This document shows, in pieces, positions 1 through 9,228 of a stretch of DNA of 64,000 nt (positions are counted from its first letter, which is position 1; each line of letters starts with the position of its first letter). The notes beneath the pieces were generated by a model, which saw only the letters and a list, made by a program, of their open reading frames with translations, made no database searches and had not been told where the DNA came from. The translations under genes and the position numbers were made by a program. The stretch lies in contig NZ_PIQO01000008.1 of NCBI RefSeq assembly GCF_002844575.1, forward strand, positions 62,001 through 126,000. Direction: 5' to 3'. This DNA comes from Heyndrickxia camelliae (GTDB taxonomy: Bacteria > Bacillota > Bacilli > Bacillales > Bacillaceae_C).

Positions 1-1506
1 TATAAATTCCGAAACATCTGTTGGAATATCTTTAATCACTGGTTTGTTTTTATACATAAAATAATCGCCGCCACCGCCGGCACGGTAATTATTCATTACT
101 ACGTCATATTCCTTATCATATTGAACTGGCTGTCCATTATATTCCAATTTGACAATTCTTTCACCAAAAGGCTTAGAAATATCAATCAAATAGTCAATTC
201 CTTCCCACATATCATAATTATAATGCTGCGGCTTTGGTGTAGAAAAGGCGGGATTCACTTCAATTTTTCCACCATCATATTGTTTAAAATAAGATGCAGA
301 CCTCTCTAAGGCGTCTTTCATATCTTGCCCGGTTATACGTATCACCTTTAATGTATTGGGATATATATAGTTTGATACCACATCTCTCATTGTTACATTT
401 ACCGGAAATCCAGGAGAAATATTATCGAATAAAGCAGTATTAGAAATATCCACTCCTGCTACTTCCATTTGAACGCGGTTAATAAATTCAATTAGAGCGT
501 TATCACGTGTTCTAATTTCCATTGGATCTCGAACAAGCATATCTCCTTCAATTTTTCCAATTGGCTGATCCAACCATTCCTGTGTATCCCTCTCATACTC
601 CATTACTTTATTTAATAATACTTGATCTGCCTCCACATTTTGGACAGAAAGTAATTCAGAAGACTTTTGTACACATTTCCAACCATTATCTAGTTTCTCT
701 AGCTGTAATGTTACTTTTCCTAAAGCAATCCCATTATTACCAGGTTGGACAACGATAACACCGTTAATGATATTTCCAGCAATTTGACGGTGCTGATGAC
801 CAGTTAACAGAACATCTATGCCTTCGACTTCCATGCATAGCTGATATCCTTGATTTTCTCCAGTTAAGTTCTCTGTCGGTTCGCCTGTTTCTAAATCGCA
901 TTCGAAACCGCCATGATAAGCAACAACTACAATATCTACTTTTTCTTCTGTTTTTAAATGGCTTACCCATTTTTTAGCAGTTTCAACTGCATCCACAAAT
1001 TCCATTCCTTCTATATGCTGAGGCTGCTCCCAATTAGGAATATACGGGGTGGTCAGTCCTAATATGCCAACCCGTAAACCTGTTGCAAATTCTTTAACGG
1101 TGTATGGTTTTCCAAAGTAGGGTTCGCCTGTCTCCTTACTTACAATGTTTGCAGATAACCAAGGAAAATTGGATTCCTTCACCGCTGAAGCTAGCAGCTC
1201 TTTCCCATAATTAAACTCGTGGTTCCCAAAAACGGCAGCATCATAATGTAATTCATTTGCTAGAATAATCATCGGATTAGGACGATTAGATCGAATCCGT
1301 GCATAGTGATATGTTAGTGGAGTTCCCTGGATTAGATCACCATTCTCTACTAATAAAACTTGCGAATGGTTGTTTTTTTCCTTTTTTATCAAAGTTGCTA
1401 CCTTTCCTAAGCCAACGTCAGAGGGATTGTTATTTCCGTAATTAATTGGAAATATGCTTCCATGAACATCACTCGTTTCCAGGATAACTAGTTCCATTTT
1501 GTTCAT
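1..1506 (-). CDS. 5'-nucleotidase / 2',3'-cyclic phosphodiesterase family metallophosphatase (partial)
   Basis: The reading frame is open from an ATG at 1506 to the left edge of the window, about 502 residues, so the C-terminal end is missing. The N-terminal metallophosphoesterase domain shows the metal-binding motifs ETSDVHGS near residue 11, ENGDLIQG near 60, FGNHEF near 100 and LLTGHQHRQ near 240. The 5'-nucleotidase C-terminal domain follows, including NNYRAGGGGDYF near the edge. There is no signal peptide, so it is predicted to be cytosolic, unlike secreted YfkN/CpdB-type enzymes. AAAGGAAT lies about 8 bases before the start. It is divergent from phnD, with a PhoP-like box between them, which fits release of phosphate from nucleotides. 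Exact substrate is not known. The family is clear, the specificity is not. Confidence 0.87.
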   Translation of the reverse strand, partial: MNKMELVILETSDVHGSIFPINYGNNNPSDVGLGKVATLIKKEKNNHSQVLLVENGDLIQGTPLTYHYARIRSNRPNPMIILANELHYDAAVFGNHEFNYGKELLASAVKESNFPWLSANIVSKETGEPYFGKPYTVKEFATGLRVGILGLTTPYIPNWEQPQHIEGMEFVDAVETAKKWVSHLKTEEKVDIVVVAYHGGFECDLETGEPTENLTGENQGYQLCMEVEGIDVLLTGHQHRQIAGNIINGVIVVQPGNNGIALGKVTLQLEKLDNGWKCVQKSSELLSVQNVEADQVLLNKVMEYERDTQEWLDQPIGKIEGDMLVRDPMEIRTRDNALIEFINRVQMEVAGVDISNTALFDNISPGFPVNVTMRDVVSNYIYPNTLKVIRITGQDMKDALERSASYFKQYDGGKIEVNPAFSTPKPQHYNYDMWEGIDYLIDISKPFGERIVKLEYNGQPVQYDKEYDVVMNNYRAGGGGDYFMYKNKPVIKDIPTDVSEFI

Positions 1507-1644
1507 GATAAAATTCCTTTCTAGAGAAACTGTTTTATAGAATATTCTGTCCCTATATTTTACACAAACCTATTAAAAACTACCATTAAATTTGCAATAC
1601 AGAATCAGAAAATCTATTTCAATATAAAGAATTATTACATACTC

Positions 1645-1683
1645 TTAACAAGCTTTTAACCCCCTGTTAATGCCGTATTAACA
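1645..1683 (+). promoter_or_regulatory. PhoP-box-like array: four hexamers with 11-bp spacing
   Basis: TTAACA (1645), TTAACC (1656), TTAATG (1667) and TTAACA (1678) start exactly 11 bp apart on the same strand as phnD. In Bacillus, PhoP~P binds direct repeats of TT(A/C/T)A(C/T)A separated by about 5 bases, which this matches closely. It lies 116 bases before the phnD start and 139 bases before the divergent nucleotidase. Pho-regulon control of phnD is inferred from the pattern. Confidence 0.65.
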
Positions 1684-1798
1684 ATTGTACATTCCCTTCA
1701 AAATATTTTATCGGAATGCAAATTTTTTGTTTATTTTACCGACAAAATATTATATGCTTAATTCGTGTTCAAAAAAATATAAACACGGGGGTAAAAGT

Positions 1799-2725
1799 AT
1801 GCTTAAAAAGTTTGCTGTATTATTGTTAGCTCTCTCTCTTGCTGCTATAGCATTGGCTGGATGTGGAAGCTCCAATAAAGCAAAAGATGGAAATGGAGAT
1901 CTAAAAAAATTAAGAATCGGATTCGTACCATCTCAAAACGCTGAAACATTGGAAGCAAGAGCGAAGCCTCTAGAAGGACTTCTAAAAAAAGAACTTGGTA
2001 TTCCAGTAGAGGTTAGCGTTACTACTGACTATAATAGTGTCGTAGAGGCAATGAAATCTAAACAACTAGAAATTGGTTTCTTACCTCCTACTGATTATGT
2101 ACTAGCCCATCAACAAAAAGCTGCAAATGTACTTCTTCAAGCACAACGTTATGGAGTTAATCCTGATACTGGTGCACAAACAAAAGAATTAGTTGATTAT
2201 TACTATGCTGGACTTCTTGTAAGAAACGACTCCGGTATTAAATCAGTAGATGATTTAAAAGGTAAGAAAATCGGTTGGCAAGCTGCAACTTCATCAGCTG
2301 GTTATGTATGGCCAGCAGCATATTTAAAAGATCACGGTATCGACGCACAAAAAGATGTAACAGGTGTTCAACTACAAGGACATGATAAAGGTGTTATGGG
2401 TGTAATGGATAAAAGCATCGACGCTGCGGCAGTATTCGTAGATGCTCGTAATATTGTAGCAAAAGAATATCCTAATATTTATAAAGATACACATTACTTA
2501 TTCTTAACAGAAAAAATTCCGAATGATACTATCAGTATTCGTCCAGATATATCAAAGAAATGGGCAGATAAGATCGCTGATGCATTCATTAAAATTGGTA
2601 AAGATCCAGAAGGTAAGAAGATTATTGAATCCATCTACACACATGAAGGTTATGTAAAGTCTAAAGACTCTAACTTTAATATCGTTCGTGATTATAGCAA
2701 AAAGATGGAAGAGATTGGTAAATAA
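1799..2725 (+). CDS. phnD: phosphonate/phosphite ABC transporter substrate-binding lipoprotein PhnD
   Basis: This is the 308-residue periplasmic-type binding protein of a phosphonate or phosphite importer. The signal peptide ends in the lipobox LAGC with the lipidated Cys at residue 22. The mature part begins with LRIGFVPSQNAE and contains GFLPPTDYVLA and DDLKGKKIGWQ, typical of the PhnD/PtxB family (type 2 periplasmic binding fold). The frame is open upstream to 1685, but the ATG at 1799 follows GGGGGTAAAAGT and starts the signal peptide, so the 38 extra residues are rejected. The transporter genes phnC and two phnE lie convergently downstream at 3034-5374, an unusual split arrangement. A PhoP-like box lies upstream and a strong terminator follows. 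Phosphonate versus phosphite specificity cannot be read from sequence. Confidence 0.92.
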   Translation: MLKKFAVLLLALSLAAIALAGCGSSNKAKDGNGDLKKLRIGFVPSQNAETLEARAKPLEGLLKKELGIPVEVSVTTDYNSVVEAMKSKQLEIGFLPPTDYVLAHQQKAANVLLQAQRYGVNPDTGAQTKELVDYYYAGLLVRNDSGIKSVDDLKGKKIGWQAATSSAGYVWPAAYLKDHGIDAQKDVTGVQLQGHDKGVMGVMDKSIDAAAVFVDARNIVAKEYPNIYKDTHYLFLTEKIPNDTISIRPDISKKWADKIADAFIKIGKDPEGKKIIESIYTHEGYVKSKDSNFNIVRDYSKKMEEIGK

Positions 2726-2730
2726 TATAA

Positions 2731-2762
2731 AAAACACCGCCACAATATCGGCGGTGTTTTTT
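2731..2762 (+). terminator. intrinsic terminator of phnD
   Basis: An 11-bp perfect stem (AAAACACCGCC / GGCGGTGTTTT) with an 8-base loop ends in a T run, 5 bases after the phnD stop. Confidence 0.9.
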
Positions 2763-2985
2763 ATATTCCTAGATAACGAAGTTAATATATTCACGTAACA
2801 GGTCAACCTTAAAAGAAAAGGCAGACAAGCGTTACGGTCAGCTTCAATGTTGGAGAAATTATAAGGACAATTCACCGCTAGATTCTTCAATGCTATCTAA
2901 CAATTGACTCCCCATTATTGGTCAGCTGATAAGAGTTGGAGACATGCATCGTTAAACTCTTAAAAGAAACTTATCTTTATACGCA
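2763..2985. other. convergent intergenic spacer, nothing recognised
   Basis: About 220 bases between the phnD terminator and the terminator of the opposing phnCEE operon. An antisense frame runs through here into phnD, but it crosses the phnD terminator, has no ribosome binding site and no family signature. I see no gene or motif. Confidence 0.5.
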
Positions 2986-3018
2986 TAAAATAAAAAGCAG
3001 ACTCTCGGAAGAGTCCGC
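2986..3018 (-). terminator. intrinsic terminator of phnC-phnE-phnE
   Basis: On the minus strand GCGGACTCT pairs with AGAGTCTGC (one G-U) around TCCG, followed by TTTTTATTTT. It lies 15 bases after the last phnE stop. Confidence 0.85.
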
Positions 3019-3033
3019 ATTCCACTTATACTA

Positions 3034-3831
3034 TTAAACTATTCTCTTTCTAATTTGTGCTGAGATCACATCAATTATAGTTACCATTACAACTATTCCA
3101 TAAAGAATGATTCCAACGCGCGGCCATGTGTGACCTTGTAAAGCAAAGATCAGTGGAGCTCCGATTCCCCCTGCACCTACGATACCAAGGATAGTAGCAG
3201 AACGCACACTTATTTCAAAGCGATAAAGGGTATAAGATAAAAAGGCAGGCATGACTTCCGGCAATATGGCAAACCATAAAGTTTGAATTTTATTGGCTCC
3301 TGAAGCAATTAACGCTTCTCTGGCACTAAATTCCGTATTTTCAATGGATTCCCCGAACAGTTTTCCTAACATTCCAATAGAGTGGAAGCCTAATGCAAGA
3401 ATCCCCGCAAATGGTCCAAGACCAACTGCTTTAATAAAGATTAACGCCATAATTAATTCCGGAAACACGCGAATACAGCTAAGTACAAATTTACCAACAC
3501 TAGAAATAGCTTTGTTTTTACTCATATTACGCGCACCCCAGAACGCAAATGGCACACATAGAACCGCCGAAATGAACGTTCCTAAAACGGCAATTGCTAA
3601 TGTTTCAAGCAAGGATCTTAATAAATCCTCACCCTCCGGATCATAAATATATCCCCAGTCTGGATGTGCAAAACCACTAAAAATTCCTTTAAGAGCTTGT
3701 TTGGCAGAATCCTTTATCTCTATATGTGGAGCACCCCAAAATGCCCATACATAGATTAGAATAACAATTGCAACTACTACCCATTTCATCACACGTTTTC
3801 TTATTGGCTTTTTTAAAGATACTTGGTTCAT
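3034..3831 (-). CDS. phnE: phosphonate ABC transporter permease PhnE (distal copy)
   Basis: This 265-residue inner-membrane permease has a first membrane segment near residues 15-33 and a binding-protein-dependent transport domain over roughly 70-260. The cytoplasmic EAA-type loop that contacts the ATPase is visible as ALIASGANKIQTLWFAILPE, and VGAGGIGAPL near residue 220 is typical of PhnE. The start overlaps the stop of the upstream phnE by ATGA. It would form the channel with the other PhnE and PhnC and receive substrate from PhnD. Two different PhnE genes suggest a heterodimeric channel. Family assignment is firm. Confidence 0.92.
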   Translation of the reverse strand: MNQVSLKKPIRKRVMKWVVVAIVILIYVWAFWGAPHIEIKDSAKQALKGIFSGFAHPDWGYIYDPEGEDLLRSLLETLAIAVLGTFISAVLCVPFAFWGARNMSKNKAISSVGKFVLSCIRVFPELIMALIFIKAVGLGPFAGILALGFHSIGMLGKLFGESIENTEFSAREALIASGANKIQTLWFAILPEVMPAFLSYTLYRFEISVRSATILGIVGAGGIGAPLIFALQGHTWPRVGIILYGIVVMVTIIDVISAQIRKRIV

Positions 3832-4604
3832 AGCAACTTCTCCCGTAACTTATTACTAATGGCATCGACAATAACGACCACAATCAATGTGTAAATAATA
3901 ATCGTGAGAACTCGGTCGTATTGGAAAAATCCTAATGCATTATTTAATACTAATCCAATACCACCAGCCCCTACATACCCTAGAATAGCAGCTGCACGAA
4001 TATTGATTTCAAAGCTATATAAGAAAAAGGACATATAATGAGCAATAACCTGAGGAATAACCCCAAAGAAAATCCACTGAATTTTATTTGCGCCTACGGC
4101 TGTCATCGCTTCAAGCGGACCAGGGTCAATTGCTTCAATTGCTTCATAAAAGAGCTTTGCAATAATCCCAAATGAGAATACAGCAATTGCTAAAATACCC
4201 GGAAGTTCCCCAATCCCAAATACCGGCACAAAAAGTGCTGCTAACAGAAGTTCTGGAATTGTACGAATTAAGTTCATAATAAATCTAAAAACCTGATATA
4301 CTACCGGTATTTTAACTACATTACTAGAAGATAAGAGTGCAAAAGGAATTGCAATAATTCCACCAAATGTTGTCCCTAATACAGCCATCCTGATGGTTTC
4401 TAACATTTGATTGGTAATAGAACCAAAATAACTCCAGTCAGGCGGGAACATTTCTTTAATTAAATCTACGATATTAGGCAAACCTTGAATTAAGGTCGAT
4501 AAAGAGATTTGTGTATTAATAATACTTCCCCAAATAATTGCAATAACTAATACGATGGTTAAGAGAGTTTTTATTTTTGTTTTCTTTGGTTTTACTGTTT
4601 CCAT
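3828..4604 (-). CDS. phnE: phosphonate ABC transporter permease PhnE (proximal copy)
   Basis: A 258-residue membrane permease, a diverged paralogue of the next gene in the operon. It has an N-terminal segment near residues 13-30, the loop AMTAVGANKIQWIFFGVIPQ, and VGAGGIGLVL near residue 215. It starts at the last base of phnC (1-base overlap, TAATG type) and overlaps the second phnE by 4 bases, so translational coupling is likely. Its role is one half of the membrane channel for phosphonate or phosphite. Confidence 0.92.
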   Translation of the reverse strand: METVKPKKTKIKTLLTIVLVIAIIWGSIINTQISLSTLIQGLPNIVDLIKEMFPPDWSYFGSITNQMLETIRMAVLGTTFGGIIAIPFALLSSSNVVKIPVVYQVFRFIMNLIRTIPELLLAALFVPVFGIGELPGILAIAVFSFGIIAKLFYEAIEAIDPGPLEAMTAVGANKIQWIFFGVIPQVIAHYMSFFLYSFEINIRAAAILGYVGAGGIGLVLNNALGFFQYDRVLTIIIYTLIVVVIVDAISNKLREKLL

Positions 4605-5374
4605 TACTCTGTCTCTCCTAACAACTCGTCACTCTTTATTTCACGGCCGTAAATTTGAGAGAATACATCGTCTGTAGCTTCTTCAACAGGACCATCATAC
4701 ACAATCTCACCCGCACGAATCCCTATAATTCTTGTAGCATACTGTCTAGCTAAATCTACAAAGTGAAGGTTTACAATCGTGGTAATTCCAAGTTCCTGAT
4801 TGATTCTTTTTAAGTCATCCATTACTTGTCTAGTTGTAAACGGGTCAAGAGATGCAACTGGTTCATCAGCAAGAATGATTTTTGCCTCTTGCGCTAAAGC
4901 ACGTGCAATCGACACACGCTGTTGTTGTCCCCCTGATAATTCATCAGCACGAGAATATGCCTTTTCTTGAATATTCACCCTACCTAATGCATTCAGCGCT
5001 AATTCAACATCCTGCTTTGGAAATAATCCTAGCAATGTTCGAATGGTAGAATGGTAGGCTACCCTTCCAGACAAAACATTTCGAATAACGCTGGAGCGTT
5101 TAACAAGATTGAAATTTTGGAAAATCATCCCTATATCTCTACGGATATGACGAAGTGATTTTCCTTTAGCTGCTGTGATAGATTTGCCATCAATGATGAT
5201 TTCTCCCTCTGTGATTTCATGCAATCTATTGATAGAACGAAGAAGTGTAGACTTACCCGCTCCAGAAAGTCCTACTATGACTACGAAATCTCCTTTATTA
5301 ATCTTAAGGTTTACATTTTTCAGACCCTTTGTCCCATTCGGATATACCTTAGAAACATTTTTGAATTCAATCAT
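4604..5374 (-). CDS. phnC: phosphonate ABC transporter ATP-binding protein PhnC
   Basis: A 256-residue ABC ATPase that powers the two PhnE permeases from the cytoplasmic face. Walker A is GLSGAGKST near residue 35, the Q-loop is MIFQNFNL, the signature is [15 protein letters not shown], Walker B is [12 protein letters not shown] and the switch His is in [11 protein letters not shown]. It is the first gene of a three-gene minus-strand operon. The ribosome binding site AAAGGGGAAA lies about 12 bases before the ATG, slightly far. The leader contains a long hairpin (5428-5464). The matching binding protein is the convergent phnD rather than an operon member. Confidence 0.93.
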   Translation of the reverse strand: MIEFKNVSKVYPNGTKGLKNVNLKINKGDFVVIVGLSGAGKSTLLRSINRLHEITEGEIIIDGKSITAAKGKSLRHIRRDIGMIFQNFNLVKRSSVIRNVLSGRVAYHSTIRTLLGLFPKQDVELALNALGRVNIQEKAYSRADELSGGQQQRVSIARALAQEAKIILADEPVASLDPFTTRQVMDDLKRINQELGITTIVNLHFVDLARQYATRIIGIRAGEIVYDGPVEEATDDVFSQIYGREIKSDELLGETE

Positions 5375-5427
5375 CTTTTTATGATTTCCCCTTTTACAAA
5401 AGTTTGATTTAACCGTGATTGGCAGTA

Positions 5428-5464
5428 AACCCTCACTAAGCAGTTGACTGCTATCGTGAGGGTT
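5428..5464 (-). promoter_or_regulatory. leader hairpin upstream of phnC
   Basis: Nine bases AACCCTCAC pair perfectly with GTGAGGGTT, and inside them AGCAG pairs with CTGCT around TCAA, giving one long two-part hairpin. It lies 54 bases before the phnC start, inside the likely 5' leader. There is no U run after it on the minus strand, so it does not look like a standard terminator. It could be a stabilising, attenuating or protein-binding element. Function is not known. Confidence 0.5.
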
Positions 5465-5534
5465 AAAATCCCAACTTTTTTCTGTATATTACAATATTTT
5501 CTAATAAAAAATACAAAAAACTACATTTTACAAC

Positions 5535-5573
5535 ATTTAATTTACTAAATAAATCTAGTAAACTCAAGTTAAG
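5535..5573 (-). promoter_or_regulatory. degenerate 11-bp-spaced hexamers upstream of phnC (weak PhoP-like)
   Basis: On the minus strand CTTAAC, TTTACT, TATTTA and TTAAAT begin exactly 11 bp apart, about 160-200 bases before phnC. TTTACT and TTAAAT each match TT(A/C/T)A(C/T)A in five of six positions, the others less well. The region is very AT-rich, so chance matches are likely. It is noted because the other half of the transport system has a much better box. Confidence 0.28.
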
Positions 5574-5685
5574 ATTTTATTTAATTTCAATTTTATGACG
5601 AAAATGTTTCTAAATATATTATATAATAAAAACTTTAAAGAAACTTTCCTTATTAAATAAAATCGGAAAGTAGATTTTTCCATTG

Positions 5686-5708
5686 AAAAAGACAGGCTAT
5701 TGCCTGCC
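5686..5708 (-). terminator. intrinsic terminator after the 45-residue gene
   Basis: On the minus strand GGCAGGC pairs with GCCTGTC (one G-U) around AATA and is followed by TTTTT, directly after the stop of the small gene at 5711. Confidence 0.8.
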
Positions 5709-5710
5709 CT

Positions 5711-5848
5711 TCATTTTTTTTCAGATTCATTTCCCTTTTGAATTCTTTTATGAGTATTAAATTCGACTAATTCGTCGCTCATAACATTTTGAGTTTTAAC
5801 ATTATTATTTCTTTGTGCATTCGCATTACCATGTTTCGTTCTTCCCAT
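5711..5848 (-). CDS. small basic Asn-rich protein, 45 residues, unknown function
   Basis: An ATG at 5848 preceded by AGGGGTGA at a good distance opens a 45-codon frame that ends just before a terminator, so it is very probably translated. The product starts MGRTKHGNANAQRNNN and ends IQKGNESEKK; it is hydrophilic and rich in Asn, Lys and Glu, with no membrane segment or cysteine. It resembles in style the small spore-associated proteins of Bacillaceae, but I cannot name a family. It lies 68 bases downstream of the helicase on the same strand and may be co-transcribed with it. Confidence 0.6.
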   Translation of the reverse strand: MGRTKHGNANAQRNNNVKTQNVMSDELVEFNTHKRIQKGNESEKK

Positions 5849-5916
5849 GAGCTTCACCCCTTTTTCATCGGCTACATTTGTAGTTTGATGAAAATGAAGA
5901 ATATTATACGAGGAAA

Positions 5917-7161
5917 CTATCTTTTATAAGGACTTTTTGACTTTTTCCTTTTCCCTTTGTGACCACTGCTGTTTCTTTTTTCATTCGATGGAATAGACTT
6001 CTTTCTTCTATTCCTCTGTTCTGTGCTATGAGAATTGAAGGGTTTCTTTTGTTTCGTTAATATCTTTTCTATTTTGAGATGAATGCCTTTCTCTATCATC
6101 TCCAGATAGGAACGATCTTTTGGGGCAACTAGCGTAAGGGCAAGGCCTGTTCCTCCGGCTCTACCTGTCCGACCAATCCGGTGAATATAGCTTTCCACGT
6201 CTTCCGGAATATCATAATTAAATACATGTGTCACCCCTTCGACGTCAATTCCGCGTGCTGCTACATCTGTTGCTACCAATAGTTGAATCTTGGCATCTCT
6301 AAATTGTTTCATGACCTTTTCTCGTTTCGCTTGTGAAAGATCCCCATGAAGCTCTTCCGCTAAATATCCCCGTTCCTTTAAAGCATTGTTTAATTTACTG
6401 GCTCTTCTTTTCGTCCGACAAAAGATAATGGCAAGAAACGGTCGATACTGATTAATTAATTCACAAAGAGTTTCTTGTTTCGCCCGATCTGTAGTTTCAA
6501 TCACCAACTGCTTAATATCATCAACGGTTATTCTTGGGCTTTTTACTTGGATATCGATTGGATTCTTCATATACTTGTTTGCTATAGAGCGAATTTGCTT
6601 TGGCATAGTTGCCGAAAATAACATAGTTTGCCTATTTACTGATAGCGCCCCAATAATATCCTCTATTTCAGGTAAAAATCCCATATGGAGCATTTGATCT
6701 GCTTCATCAAGGACTAGCATCCTAACATGCGATAGATCAATTGTATGCCGACGCATATGATCGAGCAGTCTTCCTGGAGTTGCTACAACGATATGCATAG
6801 CCCCTTTTAATTTTCTCATTTGCTGTTCCACATCTTGCCCACCATATACAGCAAGTACATGGATATTATCTAGTTTTTCTGTCAGCTTCTTTAACTCTGT
6901 CGTAATCTGAATCGCTAATTCCCTAGTAGGAGTGATGATCAAAGCCTGTATGTGAGGACTCTCCGCATTCACTTTTTCCAATATCGGCAAAATAAACGCA
7001 AATGTTTTTCCTGTACCAGTTTTTGCTTGTGCAACCATATCCCTTCCCTCAAGAAGAGGAGGAATGGCCCTTTCCTGAATAGGAGTAGGCTCCATAATTC
7101 CATAGGAATGGAGCACTTTGTTAAGATTAGTACCTACACCTAGTTTTATAAAATTGGACAA
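5917..7161 (-). CDS. DEAD-box ATP-dependent RNA helicase
   Basis: An RNA-unwinding enzyme of about 414 residues. The motifs are in canonical order: Q motif [11 protein letters not shown], motif I AKTGTGKT, Ia PTRELAIQ, Ib [43 protein letters not shown] and [13 protein letters not shown] short Lys/Arg-rich tail (about residues 370-414) probably binds RNA. The frame can be started at a GTG at 7170, but AAGGGT abuts that codon; the TTG at 7161 lies 7 bases after AAGGGTG and gives [10 protein letters not shown], the usual N-terminus of this group, so I use it. It belongs among the Csh-type helicases of Bacillus, which act in ribosome assembly, mRNA decay and cold growth. Which paralogue it is cannot be settled here. 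Confidence 0.92.
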   Translation of the reverse strand: MSNFIKLGVGTNLNKVLHSYGIMEPTPIQERAIPPLLEGRDMVAQAKTGTGKTFAFILPILEKVNAESPHIQALIITPTRELAIQITTELKKLTEKLDNIHVLAVYGGQDVEQQMRKLKGAMHIVVATPGRLLDHMRRHTIDLSHVRMLVLDEADQMLHMGFLPEIEDIIGALSVNRQTMLFSATMPKQIRSIANKYMKNPIDIQVKSPRITVDDIKQLVIETTDRAKQETLCELINQYRPFLAIIFCRTKRRASKLNNALKERGYLAEELHGDLSQAKREKVMKQFRDAKIQLLVATDVAARGIDVEGVTHVFNYDIPEDVESYIHRIGRTGRAGGTGLALTLVAPKDRSYLEMIEKGIHLKIEKILTKQKKPFNSHSTEQRNRRKKSIPSNEKRNSSGHKGKRKKSKSPYKR

Positions 7162-7234
7162 ACGTTTCACACCCTTAAATTATTCTGCCTTTAATCATAT
7201 CATGTCCTTTAAAATAAAACTTTCTCATCCTATA

Positions 7235-7265
7235 TAAAAAAGGTAACTCATCTCTGAGAGCTACC
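7235..7265 (-). terminator. intrinsic terminator of asparagine synthetase
   Basis: On the minus strand GGTAGCTC pairs with GAGTTACC (one G-U), followed by TTTTTT, 12 bases after the stop. Confidence 0.85.
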
Positions 7266-7276
7266 TCCGATTGGAA

Positions 7277-9124
7277 CTATTCCTTTATATTAATTCCGTA
7301 GTGATCAAACCAAAAATGAACTTGGGCAAGGTATGCCAGTAATTGAGGCCCTGTCATTAATTGGCCAAACCACGGCACTTGAAATGCTTTTCCTTCTGAC
7401 TCCATAATATCTCGCAACTTTTTTGCTTTAAATATTTCGTACAGAATAGAATTTCTATCTTCTAGTATTTCGCTTAACCAATTTTGCACAACTTTTGTGT
7501 ATACAGGGTTATGTGTTTTTGGATAAGGACTTTTCTTTCTATATAATACTTCATCAGGTAATATACCTTCTAATGCCTTACGTAAAATTCCCTTCTCACG
7601 GCCTGCATACATTTTCACTTCCCAAGGAATATTCCAGACGTATTCTACAAGACGATGATCAGCAAACGGAACCCGCACCTCAAGGCTTGCGCCCATACTC
7701 ATTCTATCTTTGCGATCTAACAGTGTTGTCATGAACCATGTCAAATTTAAATAAAACAACTGCCGTCTCTTCGCTTCTAATGGACTTTCACCTTCCAGTT
7801 TTGGGGTTTCCTGTACAGTGCTCTCATATTGTGTCATGACATAATCCTGTAAATGGAGCCTTTGATTCCAACTATCCTTTAATAGGCTAACTCGTTCATC
7901 CAAGGAACGCATCCAAGGAAATCCTGCCCGCTCTAAATCATCTTGACGGTGAAACCATGGATAGCCACCAAAGATTTCATCTGCACATTCTCCGGATAAA
8001 CTTACTACAAAATCATTTTTAATTTCTTTGCAGAACCATAATAAAGATGAGTCAACATCCGCCATTCCGGGAGTATCCCTAACCAGAACTGCTTCCTTTA
8101 AATATTCAGCGAGGTCTTCCTGACTAATAACACAATTATGATGAATGGTTTCGTAAGTATTTTTCATCAAATCTATCCAATAACCATCCGCATTTGGTTG
8201 AAAGTCATTAGCTTTAAAGTACTGATCATTTCCTTCATAATCGATGGAATAGGTGTGAAGCGGGCCCTTACCTTCTGCTTTAAAATGATTGGATGCAATA
8301 GCAGTTATAGCACTTGAATCAACTCCTCCAGATAAAAAGGTGCAAACTGGAACATCTGAAACCAATTGTCTTGTTACAGCATCCGTAAATAATGACCGCA
8401 CTTTTCCCGCAGTTTCTTCTACACTGTCCGTATGATGTTCACTCTTTACATTCCAATATCTCCAAATCTTCAATCCATCTTTTGAATATGTTAAAGCATG
8501 TGCAGGCCGAACTTCTTTAATCCCAATAAAAATTCCATGTCCAGGTGTTCTGGATGGGCCTAATCCTAGAACCTCTGCCAATCCATCCATTCCAATTTCC
8601 GCCTTCATGTCTGGATGAGCCAAAATAGCCTTTATCTCTGAGCCAAACAAAAGTCTTCCATTATGCTCAGAATAAAATAACGGCTTCACCCCCATGCGAT
8701 CACGGGCCATAAATAATTGCTGTCTTTCTTCATCCCAAATCCCAAATGCATATATACCATTTAAGTATTGGACACAATCTTCTTTCCATTCTATATAAGA
8801 CGTTAACAATACTTCTGTATCAGAATGTCCTTGAAATTGATATCCTCTTTTTATAAGCTCTTTTCTTATATCTTCTGTATTATAAAGTTCCCCATTATAA
8901 CAAATAGTATAGTTGTACTCTCCCTTTGTTCGCGTCATCGGTTGAATACCACCTTGAGGGTCAACAACGACCAACCGCTTATGTCCAAATGCCGCATGTG
9001 GTGTTACCCATACATTCGTGTCATCAGGTCCACGCTTCGCTAATGTTTCTGTCATTTTTTCTAAAATGGTATGTTGGTTACTTAAATCGCCTCGATAATC
9101 AATCCACCCAGTAATACCACACAT
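7277..9124 (-). CDS. asnB: asparagine synthase (glutamine-hydrolysing)
   Basis: It makes asparagine from aspartate, ATP and glutamine. The start is set by biochemistry: the catalytic Cys must be residue 2 after Met removal, and MCGITGW begins at 9124. A longer frame to 9247 adds 41 residues and would abolish the N-terminal nucleophile, so it is rejected. The class II glutaminase domain covers about 1-200 (CYNGELYN, GHSDTEVL), and the synthetase domain has the PP-loop FLSGGVDSSAI near residue 260 and SGECADEIFGGYP. At 615 residues it is close to B. subtilis AsnO (about 614), the sporulation-linked paralogue, and shorter than AsnB or AsnH. The ribosome binding site is GAAGGATGG. It is monocistronic, between two terminators. 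Confidence 0.93.
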   Translation of the reverse strand: MCGITGWIDYRGDLSNQHTILEKMTETLAKRGPDDTNVWVTPHAAFGHKRLVVVDPQGGIQPMTRTKGEYNYTICYNGELYNTEDIRKELIKRGYQFQGHSDTEVLLTSYIEWKEDCVQYLNGIYAFGIWDEERQQLFMARDRMGVKPLFYSEHNGRLLFGSEIKAILAHPDMKAEIGMDGLAEVLGLGPSRTPGHGIFIGIKEVRPAHALTYSKDGLKIWRYWNVKSEHHTDSVEETAGKVRSLFTDAVTRQLVSDVPVCTFLSGGVDSSAITAIASNHFKAEGKGPLHTYSIDYEGNDQYFKANDFQPNADGYWIDLMKNTYETIHHNCVISQEDLAEYLKEAVLVRDTPGMADVDSSLLWFCKEIKNDFVVSLSGECADEIFGGYPWFHRQDDLERAGFPWMRSLDERVSLLKDSWNQRLHLQDYVMTQYESTVQETPKLEGESPLEAKRRQLFYLNLTWFMTTLLDRKDRMSMGASLEVRVPFADHRLVEYVWNIPWEVKMYAGREKGILRKALEGILPDEVLYRKKSPYPKTHNPVYTKVVQNWLSEILEDRNSILYEIFKAKKLRDIMESEGKAFQVPWFGQLMTGPQLLAYLAQVHFWFDHYGINIKE

Positions 9125-9228
9125 AAAGGACCATCCTTCCAATTTTCTTTTAAAAACCATACTTATCATATGGGCGAGTAACCCGAATGGAAAGTTGTCC
9201 TTTTTGATGTAAACGGTACCAGCCATAA

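Noticed and set aside
2552-2890. 112-residue antisense frame over the end of phnD
   Set aside because: It runs through the phnD terminator, has no ribosome binding site and no family resemblance; it is a shadow of phnD.
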